Part shown: positions 17,218 through 26,060 of the stretch, in pieces | Position numbering within the stretch: the stretch's first letter is position 1 | Layout: each line of letters opens with the position of its first letter | Assembly (NCBI GenBank): GCA_030016635.1 | Contig: JASEJQ010000012.1 | Location: forward strand, 1 to 48,695 | DNA length: 48,695 nucleotides | Origin: Thermoanaerobacteraceae bacterium | Lineage (GTDB): Bacteria > Bacillota > Thermoanaerobacteria > Thermoanaerobacterales > UBA4877 | Reading direction: 5' to 3' | The notes under the pieces: model-generated | Seen by the model: the letters and a program-made list of their open reading frames with translations, nothing else | What the model was told of the DNA's origin: nothing | The model's database searches: none | Made by a program: the position numbers and the translations under genes

Positions 17218-18048
17218 TTGGCTGCATTAGAGTATATAAAACCGACCGATAGTATCGAAGCCTATAACATACTGAAAAATAACCCGGGGGCTAAGGTAAT
17301 AGCAGGCGGTACAGACCTCATGGTCATGATGAGAAATGAATCTATAAAACCTGAATGCATAGTAGATATAAAGGGGATAGAGGCGACGCATATCTTGAGG
17401 TTTGACGAAAACGGCCTGTATATAGGTGCATCATGCACGGCCAATGAGGTCATGAATTTTGGACCGGTGAAGGAATACTATCCAGGGCTCTATGATGCCT
17501 TAAAGGGCCTGGCCACATATCAGGTGCGAAACCGTGCCACGGTAGTTGGAAACCTCTGCAATGCCTCACCGGCGGCTGATACAGCACCGGTTCTCCTCGC
17601 CATGGGAGCATATCTGGATATCCAGGGTCCTGCAGTATGGCAAAAGCCACTTCTAGAGTTTTTTACGGGCGTGAAGAAAAACAGCCTTTCACAGGGCGAG
17701 TTTGTACAGGGATTAACGGTACCAAGGCCGGAGCCGGGTGAGAAGAGTATATACTACAAAAAAGGGAGAATAAAGGGGGCGGACCTCTCCATTGTAGGTG
17801 TGGCAGGAGTATTTAGCCGCAAGGGTAAATTGAGGATAGGTCTTGGATCTGTCTATACTACCCCTGTGCTTGTCGTTGCTGATGACCTGCTGGATAAGGA
17901 TGATTTGAAGGATAGGCTTGTAGAGCGGGTTTTGAACAGTATAAACCCTATAACGGACACGAGGGCTTCAAGGGAATACAGGATTGATATGACGAGGTAT
18001 TACACATTCAAAGTGGCAGAGGACCTCATGCGGGAGGCGTCGATATGA
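17218..18048 (+). CDS. xdhB: Molybdenum hydroxylase FAD-binding subunit (xanthine dehydrogenase type)
   Basis: The medium subunit of the xanthine dehydrogenase/CO dehydrogenase family carries FAD and passes electrons from the Fe-S subunit to NAD+. The flavin-binding motif AGGTDLMVMMR is near residue 30, and the second motif ATVVGNLCNASPAADT near 105. The 276 residues match stand-alone FAD subunits. The start is TTG, 8 bases after GGGGGGTG (17202-17209); the nearby ATG 17214 is out of frame and short. It overlaps the next gene by 4 bases (ATGA). Confidence 0.94.
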   Translation: MAALEYIKPTDSIEAYNILKNNPGAKVIAGGTDLMVMMRNESIKPECIVDIKGIEATHILRFDENGLYIGASCTANEVMNFGPVKEYYPGLYDALKGLATYQVRNRATVVGNLCNASPAADTAPVLLAMGAYLDIQGPAVWQKPLLEFFTGVKKNSLSQGEFVQGLTVPRPEPGEKSIYYKKGRIKGADLSIVGVAGVFSRKGKLRIGLGSVYTTPVLVVADDLLDKDDLKDRLVERVLNSINPITDTRASREYRIDMTRYYTFKVAEDLMREASI

Positions 18049-18527
18049 AGGACATAATATTAAAGGTAAATGGCAGGAAATACAATCTTCGTATAGATGA
18101 GAGTATGACGCTCTTGAAAGTATTAAGGGAAGAGCTGGAGCTTACAGGCACCAAGGAGGGATGCGGAGAGGGTGAATGTGGTGCATGTACTGTACTCATG
18201 GACGGTAAAGCAGTTAATTCCTGTCTTGTCTTAGCCTGTGAGGCGGAAGGGCATGACATCACCACTATAGAAGGCCTGGCCGACGGCGAACTGCTTTCAG
18301 ACATACAGGAAGCCTTCATTGAGCATCAGGCCTTTCAGTGCGGTTTCTGTACACCAGGCATGATTATGACCATAAAAGGTTTCCTTGACGAAAACCCCAA
18401 TCCTACAGAAGATGAGATAGAGGAGGCTATAGCTGGAAATTTGTGCCGGTGCACCGGCTACAAACCCATTGTGGCAGCGGTAAAAGACCTGGTGGAGAGG
18501 AGGGGGAACGATGGATATAATAGGTAG
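18045..18527 (+). CDS. xdhC: Molybdenum hydroxylase [2Fe-2S] subunit
   Basis: The small subunit carries two [2Fe-2S] clusters: the plant-ferredoxin-type cluster with CGEGECGACTV and NSCLVLAC, and the helical-domain cluster with CGFCTPGM and LCRCTGY. All eight cysteines are present. The 160 residues are typical. It sits between the FAD and molybdopterin subunits, overlapping both, as in many Clostridia purine hydroxylases. Confidence 0.96.
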   Translation: MKDIILKVNGRKYNLRIDESMTLLKVLREELELTGTKEGCGEGECGACTVLMDGKAVNSCLVLACEAEGHDITTIEGLADGELLSDIQEAFIEHQAFQCGFCTPGMIMTIKGFLDENPNPTEDEIEEAIAGNLCRCTGYKPIVAAVKDLVERRGNDGYNR

Positions 18528-20847
18528 CTCTGTCCACAGGATAGAGAGCGTGGAAAAGGTGACAGGGGAGGCGAGATACACCCACGACATAAAGATGGAG
18601 GGGATGCTCTATGCCAGAATCTTGACCTCACCCTATCCCCATGCGAAGATATTGAGTATTGATACCAGCAGGGCAAAAGAACTGCCGGGTGTGTTTGCAG
18701 TACTCACCGGTGAAGAAATACCATATAAGGTGGGACTTTATATGGTGGATAAACCGGTCCTTGCTCAGGGCAAGGCAAGGTACCAGGGTGAGCCTGTGGC
18801 AGCAGTAGCGGCGGTCACCGAGGAGATAGCCAGAGAGGCAGTAAAACTCATCAGAGTAGAATACGAACCAGTGCAGCCTGTATTTGACCCCGTGGAGGCA
18901 TTGAAACCAGATGCGCCGCTGGTACATGAAAAACTGGGCGAGTACTCATATGTAAAGGGGGTATTTTTCCCGGAGCCGGGTACCAATGTAGCCAGCCATA
19001 TAAAGATAAGAAAAGGCAATGTATTCGAAGGATTTGCCAAAGCAGACAGGATTATAGAAAATGACTTCTATCTACCTCAGGTAAACCATGTACCTCTGGA
19101 GACACATAGCTCTATAGCAAGGTGGGGCAAAAATGGTGAAATAGAGATATGGACATCAGCCCAGTCTCCCTTTGCAGTCAGAAATCTGCTCTCAGTGTCC
19201 CTGGGGATTTCACCGGCTAAGATAAGGGTGCATGTACCATACGTAGGTGGGGGATTTGGAGGCAAGGCAGGCATACACTTAGAACCATTGGTTGCGTGCC
19301 TCTCTAAAGCTGCTGATAATAGACCTGTAAAAATTGTAGCTACCCGCGAGGAAGAGTTCAATACCCTTCCAGTAAGGCAGGGTCTCAAGGCCCACATAAA
19401 GACAGGGGTCACCAAGGAAGGCAGGATAGTGGCGGAGGAGATAAACTATTACTGGGATGCCGGAAGTTATGCCGACTATGGAGTAAATATTGGCCGAGCT
19501 GGTGCCTACGCAGGTGCTGGACCCTATGACATAGACAATGTAAGTATTGATTCATACACCATATATACAAATCATGTATTCGGTACAGCATACAGGGGTT
19601 TTGGACATCTCGAGGTTTTATGGGCTATAGAGAGGCAGATGGACATTGCGGCCCATGAACTGGGTATGGATCCCTATGATTTCCGTATGAAAAACCTTTT
19701 AAGGCCGGGGAGCATAACAATCACAGGAGAGAAGATAAATGAAAATACGGGGAGCGTCATAAAGTGCCTTGAGGCTGCGGCTAAGGAGATTGGATGGGGC
19801 AAGCCTAAGACTGAAGAGGAGTTAGAAGAAGAAAAGAATACAGGCAGGGTGCGTGGAAAAGGCCTGGCCGTACTCCATAAAGCACCTGCCATGCCCACCA
19901 ATACAGGCTGTGCAGCCATACTCAAGTTCAATGATGACGGCACCATAAACCTCCTGGTCTCCGGGGTAGACTACGGCCAGGGCACATATACCACACTGGC
20001 AATGGTCGCAGCAGAGCAGATGAAGATGCCTGTGGAAAAGATAAAGGTTGTTTACGACAATGACACCGACATGATGCCATACGACTGGCAGACAGTGGCG
20101 AGCCGCTTTACATTTATGGGCGGCAACGCTGTAATCCGTGCTGCCGACGACCTGATAAACCAGATGAAGGACGTTGCCTCAAGGGTTTTGAGAGCGCCAA
20201 AAGAGGAACTGGAAATAGGCAACGAGAGGATATATATAAAGCACAACCCCGACGAATACCTGACATACAGGCAGGTAGCCCTTGGCTACACCTATCCCAA
20301 CGGCAACGCCATAGGAGGACCGCTCATAGGCAGGGGCATGTATATAGCCCAGGGGCTTACCAACTTAGACCCGAAAACCGGCCAGGGTCTGCCGGCTATA
20401 GACTGGACATACGGTGCCCACGGGGTGGAGATAGAGATAGACACCAATACAGGAGACATAAGGGTATTGAAGATTGTCTCAGCCTTTGATGTGGGCAAGG
20501 TGCTCAACAAGGAGCTCTGTGAAGAACAGGTGGTAGGAGGCGTGCTGCAGGGCCTGGGTGCAGCCATCTGCGAACAGTACCTGTACAGGGATGGCGTCCT
20601 TCTGACACGCACCTTCACCGACTACAAAGTCCCCACCTCCATGGATGTCCCTGATGAGATATTTCCCATATTTATAGAGACCCCGCAGCTGGATGGGCCA
20701 TTTGGCGCCAGGGGTGTGGCAGAACATCCCATGATATCCGTACCATCAGCCATAGGTAATGCCGTATATAATGCCACAGGGGTCAATATTTATGAAGTGC
20801 CTATGACACCAGAAAAAGTATATTTTGCTTTGAAGAACAGGGCTTAG
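18511..20847 (+). CDS. xdhA: Molybdenum hydroxylase molybdopterin-binding subunit (xanthine dehydrogenase type)
   Basis: The large catalytic subunit, 778 residues, oxidises purines or a related N-heterocycle at the Mo centre. It shows the family motifs GGGFGGKAG (about 245), TAYRGFGHLE (about 355) and, near the end, GPFGARGVAEHP with the conserved active-site Glu. Substrate cannot be fixed from the sequence: xanthine, hypoxanthine or nicotinate are all possible; the nearby permease remnant favours purines. It starts inside the Fe-S subunit gene. No XdhC-type insertion chaperone or selenium gene lies nearby. Confidence 0.93.
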   Translation: MDIIGSSVHRIESVEKVTGEARYTHDIKMEGMLYARILTSPYPHAKILSIDTSRAKELPGVFAVLTGEEIPYKVGLYMVDKPVLAQGKARYQGEPVAAVAAVTEEIAREAVKLIRVEYEPVQPVFDPVEALKPDAPLVHEKLGEYSYVKGVFFPEPGTNVASHIKIRKGNVFEGFAKADRIIENDFYLPQVNHVPLETHSSIARWGKNGEIEIWTSAQSPFAVRNLLSVSLGISPAKIRVHVPYVGGGFGGKAGIHLEPLVACLSKAADNRPVKIVATREEEFNTLPVRQGLKAHIKTGVTKEGRIVAEEINYYWDAGSYADYGVNIGRAGAYAGAGPYDIDNVSIDSYTIYTNHVFGTAYRGFGHLEVLWAIERQMDIAAHELGMDPYDFRMKNLLRPGSITITGEKINENTGSVIKCLEAAAKEIGWGKPKTEEELEEEKNTGRVRGKGLAVLHKAPAMPTNTGCAAILKFNDDGTINLLVSGVDYGQGTYTTLAMVAAEQMKMPVEKIKVVYDNDTDMMPYDWQTVASRFTFMGGNAVIRAADDLINQMKDVASRVLRAPKEELEIGNERIYIKHNPDEYLTYRQVALGYTYPNGNAIGGPLIGRGMYIAQGLTNLDPKTGQGLPAIDWTYGAHGVEIEIDTNTGDIRVLKIVSAFDVGKVLNKELCEEQVVGGVLQGLGAAICEQYLYRDGVLLTRTFTDYKVPTSMDVPDEIFPIFIETPQLDGPFGARGVAEHPMISVPSAIGNAVYNATGVNIYEVPMTPEKVYFALKNRA

Positions 20848-20861
20848 GCCCTTATTTTTTT
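20839..20861 (+). terminator. Intrinsic terminator after xdhA
   Basis: AGGGC (20839-20843) pairs with GCCCT (20848-20852), followed by a T-rich run. It overlaps the xdhA stop. Confidence 0.75.
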
Positions 20862-20911
20862 ATGCAATATATGCTATAATCGTACCAGACGCTGATAGAA
20901 AGGGGTAGTAT

Positions 20912-22255
20912 ATGGGTAGACTATTTGGTACGGATGGAGTAAGAGGGGTAGCAAATGATGAATTATCTGTAGAACTGGTATATAAGCTGGGAGAGACAGT
21001 TACATATATATTGAGAAAAGAAAAGGATAAGAAACCTGCCATAGCAGTGGGAAGAGACACAAGGGTATCAGGAGATATGCTGGAGGCCGCTCTGATGGCG
21101 GGTATTATGGCGGGCGGCGGAGATGTGTATTACCTGGGTGTGATACCCACGCCGGCTGTGGCATACCTTACCAGATATTACAATGCAGATACTGGTGCTG
21201 TCATATCGGCATCCCACAACCCAATGGAGTTTAACGGTATAAAGTTTTTCAATGGGGACGGGTTTAAGCTGCCGGATGAGATGGAGGATGACATAGAGGC
21301 CAGGTTGGAAGAGAATAAGGGCGTAAGGCCAACAAGATTTGAGATAGGCAGAAGATATGATATGAAAGATGCCGAGGAGGTATACATAGATTTCTTAAAG
21401 GGCATTGAAGAACTGGATATAAAGGGTCTGAAGATTGCCCTGGACTGTGCCAACGGCGCAAGCTACAGAGTGGCACCGGCACTGTTTAAGGCCCTGGGCG
21501 CTGATGTAAGGGTGATAAACAATGTGCCCACAGGACTGAATATAAATCATAAGTGTGGTTCAACCCATATAGAGGCTCTGCAGGAGTATGTAAGGGAAAT
21601 CGGGGCAAAAGTCGGCCTGGCCTTTGACGGTGATGCCGATAGATTAATAGCTGTGGACGAAAAGGGCAATGTAGTAAATGGTGACAGCATTATGGCCATA
21701 TGCGGCCTGGACCTCAAGGGGAGGGGCCTTTTAAATAAAGACACTGTAGTTGCTACGGTGATGAGCAATCTCGGCTTAGAGGTTGCACTGAAAGAACACG
21801 GCATAAGGCTTATACGGACAAAGGTTGGAGACAGGTATGTCCTGGAAGAAATGAAGAGGTGCGGCTATTCTCTGGGAGGTGAACAATCCGGGCATATCAT
21901 CTTCTTAGAGGCATCCACCACAGGAGATGGACTGATTACTGCATTGAAGCTGCTTGGTGCAGTAAAAAGGAGCGGGAAAAACTTATCAGAACTGGTAGGG
22001 ATAGTTCCTGACTTTCCGCAGACTCTTATCAATGCCCGCGTGGCCAATAACAAGAAGGAATGTTACATGGATGATGAGGTTATATTAAAAGAAATCAAGA
22101 GAATAGAGGAACATTTTGATGGCAGAGGGAGGGTAGTAATTAGACCGTCAGGGACAGAACCCCTGGTCAGGGTTATGATAGAAGGAGATAATTTAGAGGA
22201 GGTGAAGAGGGAGGCCGAAGGCCTGGCCAGGCTTATAGAAGAACGGCTTTCCTGA
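20912..22255 (+). CDS. glmM: Phosphoglucosamine mutase
   Basis: Interconverts glucosamine-6-P and glucosamine-1-P on the way to UDP-GlcNAc and peptidoglycan. The phospho-Ser loop is SASHNPMEFNGIKFF (about 100), the metal loop DGDADR (about 240), and the C-terminal phosphate-binding loop RPSGTEPLVR. The start GRLFGTDGVRGVAN is diagnostic. The 447 residues are full length. A -10 TATAAT lies at 20875-20880. GlmS, making its substrate, is encoded 4 kb further on. Confidence 0.98.
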   Translation: MGRLFGTDGVRGVANDELSVELVYKLGETVTYILRKEKDKKPAIAVGRDTRVSGDMLEAALMAGIMAGGGDVYYLGVIPTPAVAYLTRYYNADTGAVISASHNPMEFNGIKFFNGDGFKLPDEMEDDIEARLEENKGVRPTRFEIGRRYDMKDAEEVYIDFLKGIEELDIKGLKIALDCANGASYRVAPALFKALGADVRVINNVPTGLNINHKCGSTHIEALQEYVREIGAKVGLAFDGDADRLIAVDEKGNVVNGDSIMAICGLDLKGRGLLNKDTVVATVMSNLGLEVALKEHGIRLIRTKVGDRYVLEEMKRCGYSLGGEQSGHIIFLEASTTGDGLITALKLLGAVKRSGKNLSELVGIVPDFPQTLINARVANNKKECYMDDEVILKEIKRIEEHFDGRGRVVIRPSGTEPLVRVMIEGDNLEEVKREAEGLARLIEERLS

Positions 22256-22258
22256 AAA

Positions 22259-23020
22259 ATGCTTAAAGAGAACATTGAAAGATATATCCAGGAAAGTGAC
22301 ATAGATGCATCCATATATATAAAATCCATGAGGGGAAATTTCGAATTCAAATACAAGGAGACCAGGGTCATGCCATCTGCCAGTCTTATAAAGCTGCCCA
22401 TGATGGCGTATATATACAAACTGGCCTATGAAGACAAGCTGGATATGGAACAAAAATTAAGCCCTCGAAGACATCAGATAGTGTCTGGAAGCGGAATAGT
22501 GAAAAACCTCCATGCCGACATGGGATATTCCATACGTGACCTTACATACCTTATGATTACAGTGAGTGACAATACTGCGGCCAATATACTCATAGATTAT
22601 CTGGGCATGGACAGGATAAACGAGGAGATAGAAAAGCTGGAAATGAAGGATACCGTCCTTAAAAGACATATGATGGACTTTGCGGCCAGAGCTGCGGGCA
22701 TAGATAATCTCACTACTGTCCAGGATATGGCAGTCTTTTTTGAAAAGCTGTATAACGGAGACGTTGTGAATTATTTAGCCTCCAGGGAGATGCTGGAAAT
22801 ATTGAAAGACCAGAGGTTTAGGGTCATGAATTACTACCTTCCTGAAAGATTCAAGGCCGCCCATAAGACAGGCTCGCTGGACGGCTATGAGCATGACTGC
22901 GGCATCATATTCAGTCAGGAAGATGATATGATAATATGTGTCATGACTTCAGGTTTTAAAAATGACTATGAAGGCATAGACTATATAAAGGGGTTAATAA
23001 AAACCATGTATAAAGAATAA
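22259..23020 (+). CDS. Class A beta-lactamase-like serine hydrolase
   Basis: The 253-residue protein has the three active-site motifs of the penicillin-recognising fold: SLIK (SxxK) near residue 44, SDN near 100 and KTG near 204 (HKTGSLDG). I see no clear signal peptide, which a secreted lactamase would need, and no obvious E-x-x-L-N omega-loop motif. Housekeeping relatives of this kind are common in Clostridia; true beta-lactam resistance should not be assumed. It starts 3 bases after glmM with a weak ribosome site and is likely read on the glmM transcript. Confidence 0.83.
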   Translation: MLKENIERYIQESDIDASIYIKSMRGNFEFKYKETRVMPSASLIKLPMMAYIYKLAYEDKLDMEQKLSPRRHQIVSGSGIVKNLHADMGYSIRDLTYLMITVSDNTAANILIDYLGMDRINEEIEKLEMKDTVLKRHMMDFAARAAGIDNLTTVQDMAVFFEKLYNGDVVNYLASREMLEILKDQRFRVMNYYLPERFKAAHKTGSLDGYEHDCGIIFSQEDDMIICVMTSGFKNDYEGIDYIKGLIKTMYKE

Positions 23021-23037
23021 CACCACGCGGGTGTTAT
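23005..23037 (-). terminator. Terminator-like hairpin between convergent genes
   Basis: ATAACACC (23017-23024) pairs with GGTGTTAT (23030-23037). On the minus strand it is followed by TTCTTTAT, so it best serves the dapG operon, whose stop it overlaps. The plus strand has no T run, but the stem may still act on the hydrolase gene. Confidence 0.55.
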
Positions 23038-24215
23038 ACAAATACTGTATGGAGGGCCAGAATTGTCTTTTCTGTGTCCTCTTTTTTTACCAGGCATGTT
23101 ATCACATTGCCCTGGTCCTGGGTCTGGAGGGGTTCTATACTCTTTTCCATCAGGGTCTTTACTATCCTTGTGAGCAGGTTGTCGTTCTCTTTTCTTATAC
23201 CTGTCACCATGGACACCCTGCTGCAATTTTCCACTATGTTGTAGCTTATACTGTATCTTTCAAGAATAGATTTTACCTTCACCACATCACTTTCTTTTAT
23301 AGTAAACATCAGATTAAAAGGGAAGATATTAATCATATCAAAACCGATATTTTCTTCAGCAAGTTCATTTAATATCTCGTCATATATCCGTTTTCTTTCT
23401 TCAGATAAAGTGAGGCTTATCCGTGTAAATGCAGGCAAATGGGTTATACTCACAACCTCTTTGGACGGTGCTTCGTAAGTAATTGTGGTACCTTCATCAT
23501 CACTGCATATATTCTTTACTACAAGAGGTATATTGGATCTCATGGCTATCTCCACGGACTTAGGATGAATGACCTTTGCCCCACGCCTGGCCAGTCTTAA
23601 GACCTCCAAGTAATTCACGGTCTTTAATATCCTGGCATCAGGTACTATCCGTGGGTCAGCAGTAAACACACCATCAACATCGGTATATATCTCTATTTTT
23701 TCAGCTTTTAAAGCCTCGCCAAGGAGGGATGCGGTGATGTCACTCCCGCCTCTACCCAGTGTGGTGACGGTGCCTTTTGAGGTGGCCCCGATAAAACCAG
23801 TCACTACAGGCACATATCCTTCATTCAGCAGGGCTAAAAGATTATCAGGTTTTACCCTTATTACATTGGCATAGCCATAGTTGTCGTCGGTCAGTATACC
23901 GGCCTGGCCGCCAGTAAGAGCAGTAGACTTTAATCCAGCCCGTCTCAGGCAGCCTGCCATAATCACACTGGATATTATCTCACCGCAGGACATGATTAAG
24001 TCAAGGTCCTTCTGGGGCACATCATCATAGGGCTCTTTGGCCAGCTTTATTAGAGTATCCGTGGCATAAGGGTCACCGCAGCGTCCTATGGCAGAGACAA
24101 CTACTACCGGCCTGTATCCGTTGCTTATGGCATCCAATACTTTTTTAATGCACTGCTCCTTCATTACTACAGATGTACCGCCGAACTTCTGGACCAGTAT
24201 TTTTCCATTTGTCAT
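23034..24215 (-). CDS. dapG: Aspartate kinase (DapG type)
   Basis: Phosphorylates aspartate at the entry to the lysine/diaminopimelate/dipicolinate pathway. The N-terminal kinase motif is VQKFGGTSV; GRGGSDITASLL lies near residue 180 and YTDVDGVFTADPR near 200. Two ACT domains fill the C-terminus (from about 250), including ENIGFDMINI. At 393 residues it is the monofunctional beta/alpha-type. Its place behind dpaA and dpaB matches spore-forming bacteria, where DapG is tied to dipicolinate synthesis. Confidence 0.95.
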   Translation of the reverse strand: MTNGKILVQKFGGTSVVMKEQCIKKVLDAISNGYRPVVVVSAIGRCGDPYATDTLIKLAKEPYDDVPQKDLDLIMSCGEIISSVIMAGCLRRAGLKSTALTGGQAGILTDDNYGYANVIRVKPDNLLALLNEGYVPVVTGFIGATSKGTVTTLGRGGSDITASLLGEALKAEKIEIYTDVDGVFTADPRIVPDARILKTVNYLEVLRLARRGAKVIHPKSVEIAMRSNIPLVVKNICSDDEGTTITYEAPSKEVVSITHLPAFTRISLTLSEERKRIYDEILNELAEENIGFDMINIFPFNLMFTIKESDVVKVKSILERYSISYNIVENCSRVSMVTGIRKENDNLLTRIVKTLMEKSIEPLQTQDQGNVITCLVKKEDTEKTILALHTVFV

Positions 24216-24224
24216 ACATATCGC

Positions 24225-24809
24225 CTACCTCGCCATGATAATAGGCTGCAGCTGCCTGCCGTTTAATGCCTCAATGATGGTCGCCTCAATCAACTCCATT
24301 TTTGAAACTATTGACCTGGGTTTAGCCAGGGGGTCATCCTGGGCAAAAGGAACAAAATATATGTTTCTCACATTGAGAAGCCTGCCGAGGTTAATGGCAT
24401 TTATCCCCAGGCCATCATTGGTGGACACCCCAATCACCACAGGCCTGTTATTTCTCATGTGGGCCTTGCAGGCCATCAGGACAGTGGTATCAGTGATGGC
24501 ATTGGCCAGTTTGGCCAGTGTATTTCCAGTACATGGAGCAACTACTATGCAGTCGAACAGTTTTTTCGGCCCGATTGGTTCTGCATCTACTATGCTCATA
24601 ATGGGTTTTTTACCTGTTATTGCGATAAGCTTTTCAATCAGTTCATCAGCCTTTCCAAAACGTGTATCCGTCTTTGAGGTATTCTCTGATAGTATGGCTG
24701 TCACATCTGTCCCCTTTGACACCAGCTTTTCTATCTCGGGCAGTACCTTATCAAAGGTACAGTAAGAACCTGTAAGAGCAAAACCAATACGCAGATCCAC
24801 TACATCCAT
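24225..24809 (-). CDS. dpaB: Dipicolinate synthase subunit B
   Basis: SpoVFB, a flavoprotein-like subunit needed to make dipicolinic acid in the mother cell. The 194 residues show the start RIGFALTGSYCTFDKV, the phosphate-binding CIVVAPCTGNTLAKLA of flavoprotein decarboxylase folds, and KAHMRNNRPVVIG. It lies 13 bases behind dpaA and 9 bases before dapG, so the three are one transcript. GGGGGGTG precedes ATG by 5 bases. Confidence 0.95.
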   Translation of the reverse strand: MDVVDLRIGFALTGSYCTFDKVLPEIEKLVSKGTDVTAILSENTSKTDTRFGKADELIEKLIAITGKKPIMSIVDAEPIGPKKLFDCIVVAPCTGNTLAKLANAITDTTVLMACKAHMRNNRPVVIGVSTNDGLGINAINLGRLLNVRNIYFVPFAQDDPLAKPRSIVSKMELIEATIIEALNGRQLQPIIMAR

Positions 24810-24822
24810 ACAAACACCCCCC

Positions 24823-25692
24823 TTAAAAATTCAATTCATACAATATGTTTTTTATCGTATACCTTATATAGAGCGCAGCCGACCGCGGTGCAATCTTGCC
24901 AGGCAGTCCCAGCGCATGGATGGCCTTTATTCCATACTGTTCGCATGCAGCAAAATCCACTCCACCCGGGCCGGATGCCACATCAATTATCAACGTATCC
25001 TTATGAAGGTACCTTATCTGATTTTCGCTCATAATCATTGCCGGGACGGTATTAATGATGAGGTCGGGATACGTCAGGAAGTTTTGAAGCTGCGACAGCG
25101 GCAGCGCATTCATGCCTTTTGACCTTATCCAAGCGTAATCCGATGGCTTTCTGGCCTCAACCCATACATTGGCCCCCATATTTTTAAGCAAAGAAGAGAT
25201 CGTCTTGCCTATTCTACCGTATCCCAGGACCAGACATAAACTTTCGTTGATTGTAATAGGCATTTCCCTCAAAGCGATATCAACTACACCCTCTGCTGTA
25301 GCTATTGCATTTAATATTGCAAACTCCTCTCTATCCATAAGGTCGAATGCCCGTATTCCAAGTTCATCTATCTTATGATTCACTTCGGTGTCTATACTGC
25401 CAGCAAATAGTGGCACTGCTGTCGGGTAAGCACTTAAAAACTCATCTATGGCAAGTGGAGGCCCGGCCTCGGATAGGACATTTATGCCGTCTTTGGAAAA
25501 GGGAATTGGTCCTATACAAATATCAACATCCTGCAGTGCCTCATTCAAAGTGGGAAATGAAAATATAAAATCATTTGCCTTTACATTGGAAACATTATAC
25601 GTGTTAACATAGATGCCATCATTGGCATATAAAATAGCAAGCTCGGATAATCTTCTATCACCACCTATGATGGCAATTTTTTTAAGGCTCAT
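24823..25692 (-). CDS. dpaA: Dipicolinate synthase subunit A
   Basis: SpoVFA, the NAD(P)-dependent dehydrogenase-like subunit of dipicolinate synthase. The N-terminus KKIAIIGGDRRLSELA and the second Rossmann motif VLGYGRIGKTISSLL (about 155) are characteristic, as is DVASGPGGVDF. ATG 25692 is preferred to ATG 25722 because GGAGGGGGG lies 6 bases upstream. It should be controlled by sigma-K in the mother cell; the stretch CATACACAAT, on the minus strand about 55-65 bases upstream, resembles a sigma-K -10, but the spacing to a -35 AC is not good. Confidence 0.95.
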   Translation of the reverse strand: MSLKKIAIIGGDRRLSELAILYANDGIYVNTYNVSNVKANDFIFSFPTLNEALQDVDICIGPIPFSKDGINVLSEAGPPLAIDEFLSAYPTAVPLFAGSIDTEVNHKIDELGIRAFDLMDREEFAILNAIATAEGVVDIALREMPITINESLCLVLGYGRIGKTISSLLKNMGANVWVEARKPSDYAWIRSKGMNALPLSQLQNFLTYPDLIINTVPAMIMSENQIRYLHKDTLIIDVASGPGGVDFAACEQYGIKAIHALGLPGKIAPRSAALYIRYTIKNILYELNF

Positions 25693-25835
25693 TGGGATCC
25701 CCCCTCCTATAACTAATTTCATATTATGGCTTCATTCTTTAATTGTGTATGTCCACCTGCACAATCTGGGTATTTCATTTTTTGCCCATGAGGAATATAA
25801 TAGTTAATGTAATGTCAATTGGAAGGGGGGGATGA

Positions 25836-25889
25836 ATGGGATTAATAGACGAGTGTTTTAACTATTTATATAGAGAGGAGGGAGTATGA
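25836..25889 (+). CDS. Possible 17-residue leader peptide upstream of glmS
   Basis: ATG 25836 lies 4 bases behind a strong GGAAGGGGGG site and encodes MGLIDECFNYLYREEGV. Its stop overlaps the ATG of a second tiny ORF (25886-25921, 11 residues, MKLITISAWAL) in an ATGA junction. Both lie 5' of, or across, the ribozyme cleavage site. Real translation is unproven. Confidence 0.3.
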   Translation: MGLIDECFNYLYREEGV

Positions 25890-25904
25890 AGTTAATCACA
25901 ATAA

Positions 25905-26055
25905 GCGCCTGGGCCTTATAAGGCTTACGAGGTCGGGGTTTATCGAGTAATAGGCGGGTGCCCTGCGGCAAACCACTGCCGTGAAAGGTCCGACAAAACC
26001 TGCGGGAACGCAGGCACAAACCGGGCCAGGTGGTCTAATATTTCAAGGGAGAGAT
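25905..26055 (+). ncRNA. glmS ribozyme-riboswitch
   Basis: A self-cleaving RNA that uses glucosamine-6-phosphate as cofactor and lowers glmS expression when amino-sugar is abundant. The conserved blocks appear in order: AGCGCCTGG at the cleavage site, ACGAGGTCGGGGTTTATCGA, GGCGGGTGCCCTGCGGC, CACTGCCG, ACAAAACCTGCGGG with the pairing GCAGG, and CCGGGCCAGG. Cleavage is expected between A25904 and G25905. It ends at the glmS ribosome site AAGGGAGAG and is set directly before glmS, as in other Firmicutes. Confidence 0.97.
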
Positions 26056-26060
26056 AGAAA

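Noticed and set aside
22259-23020. Acquired antibiotic resistance beta-lactamase
   Set aside because: There is no signal peptide, no clear omega-loop motif and no mobile element nearby; the gene is coupled to glmM and looks like a housekeeping relative.
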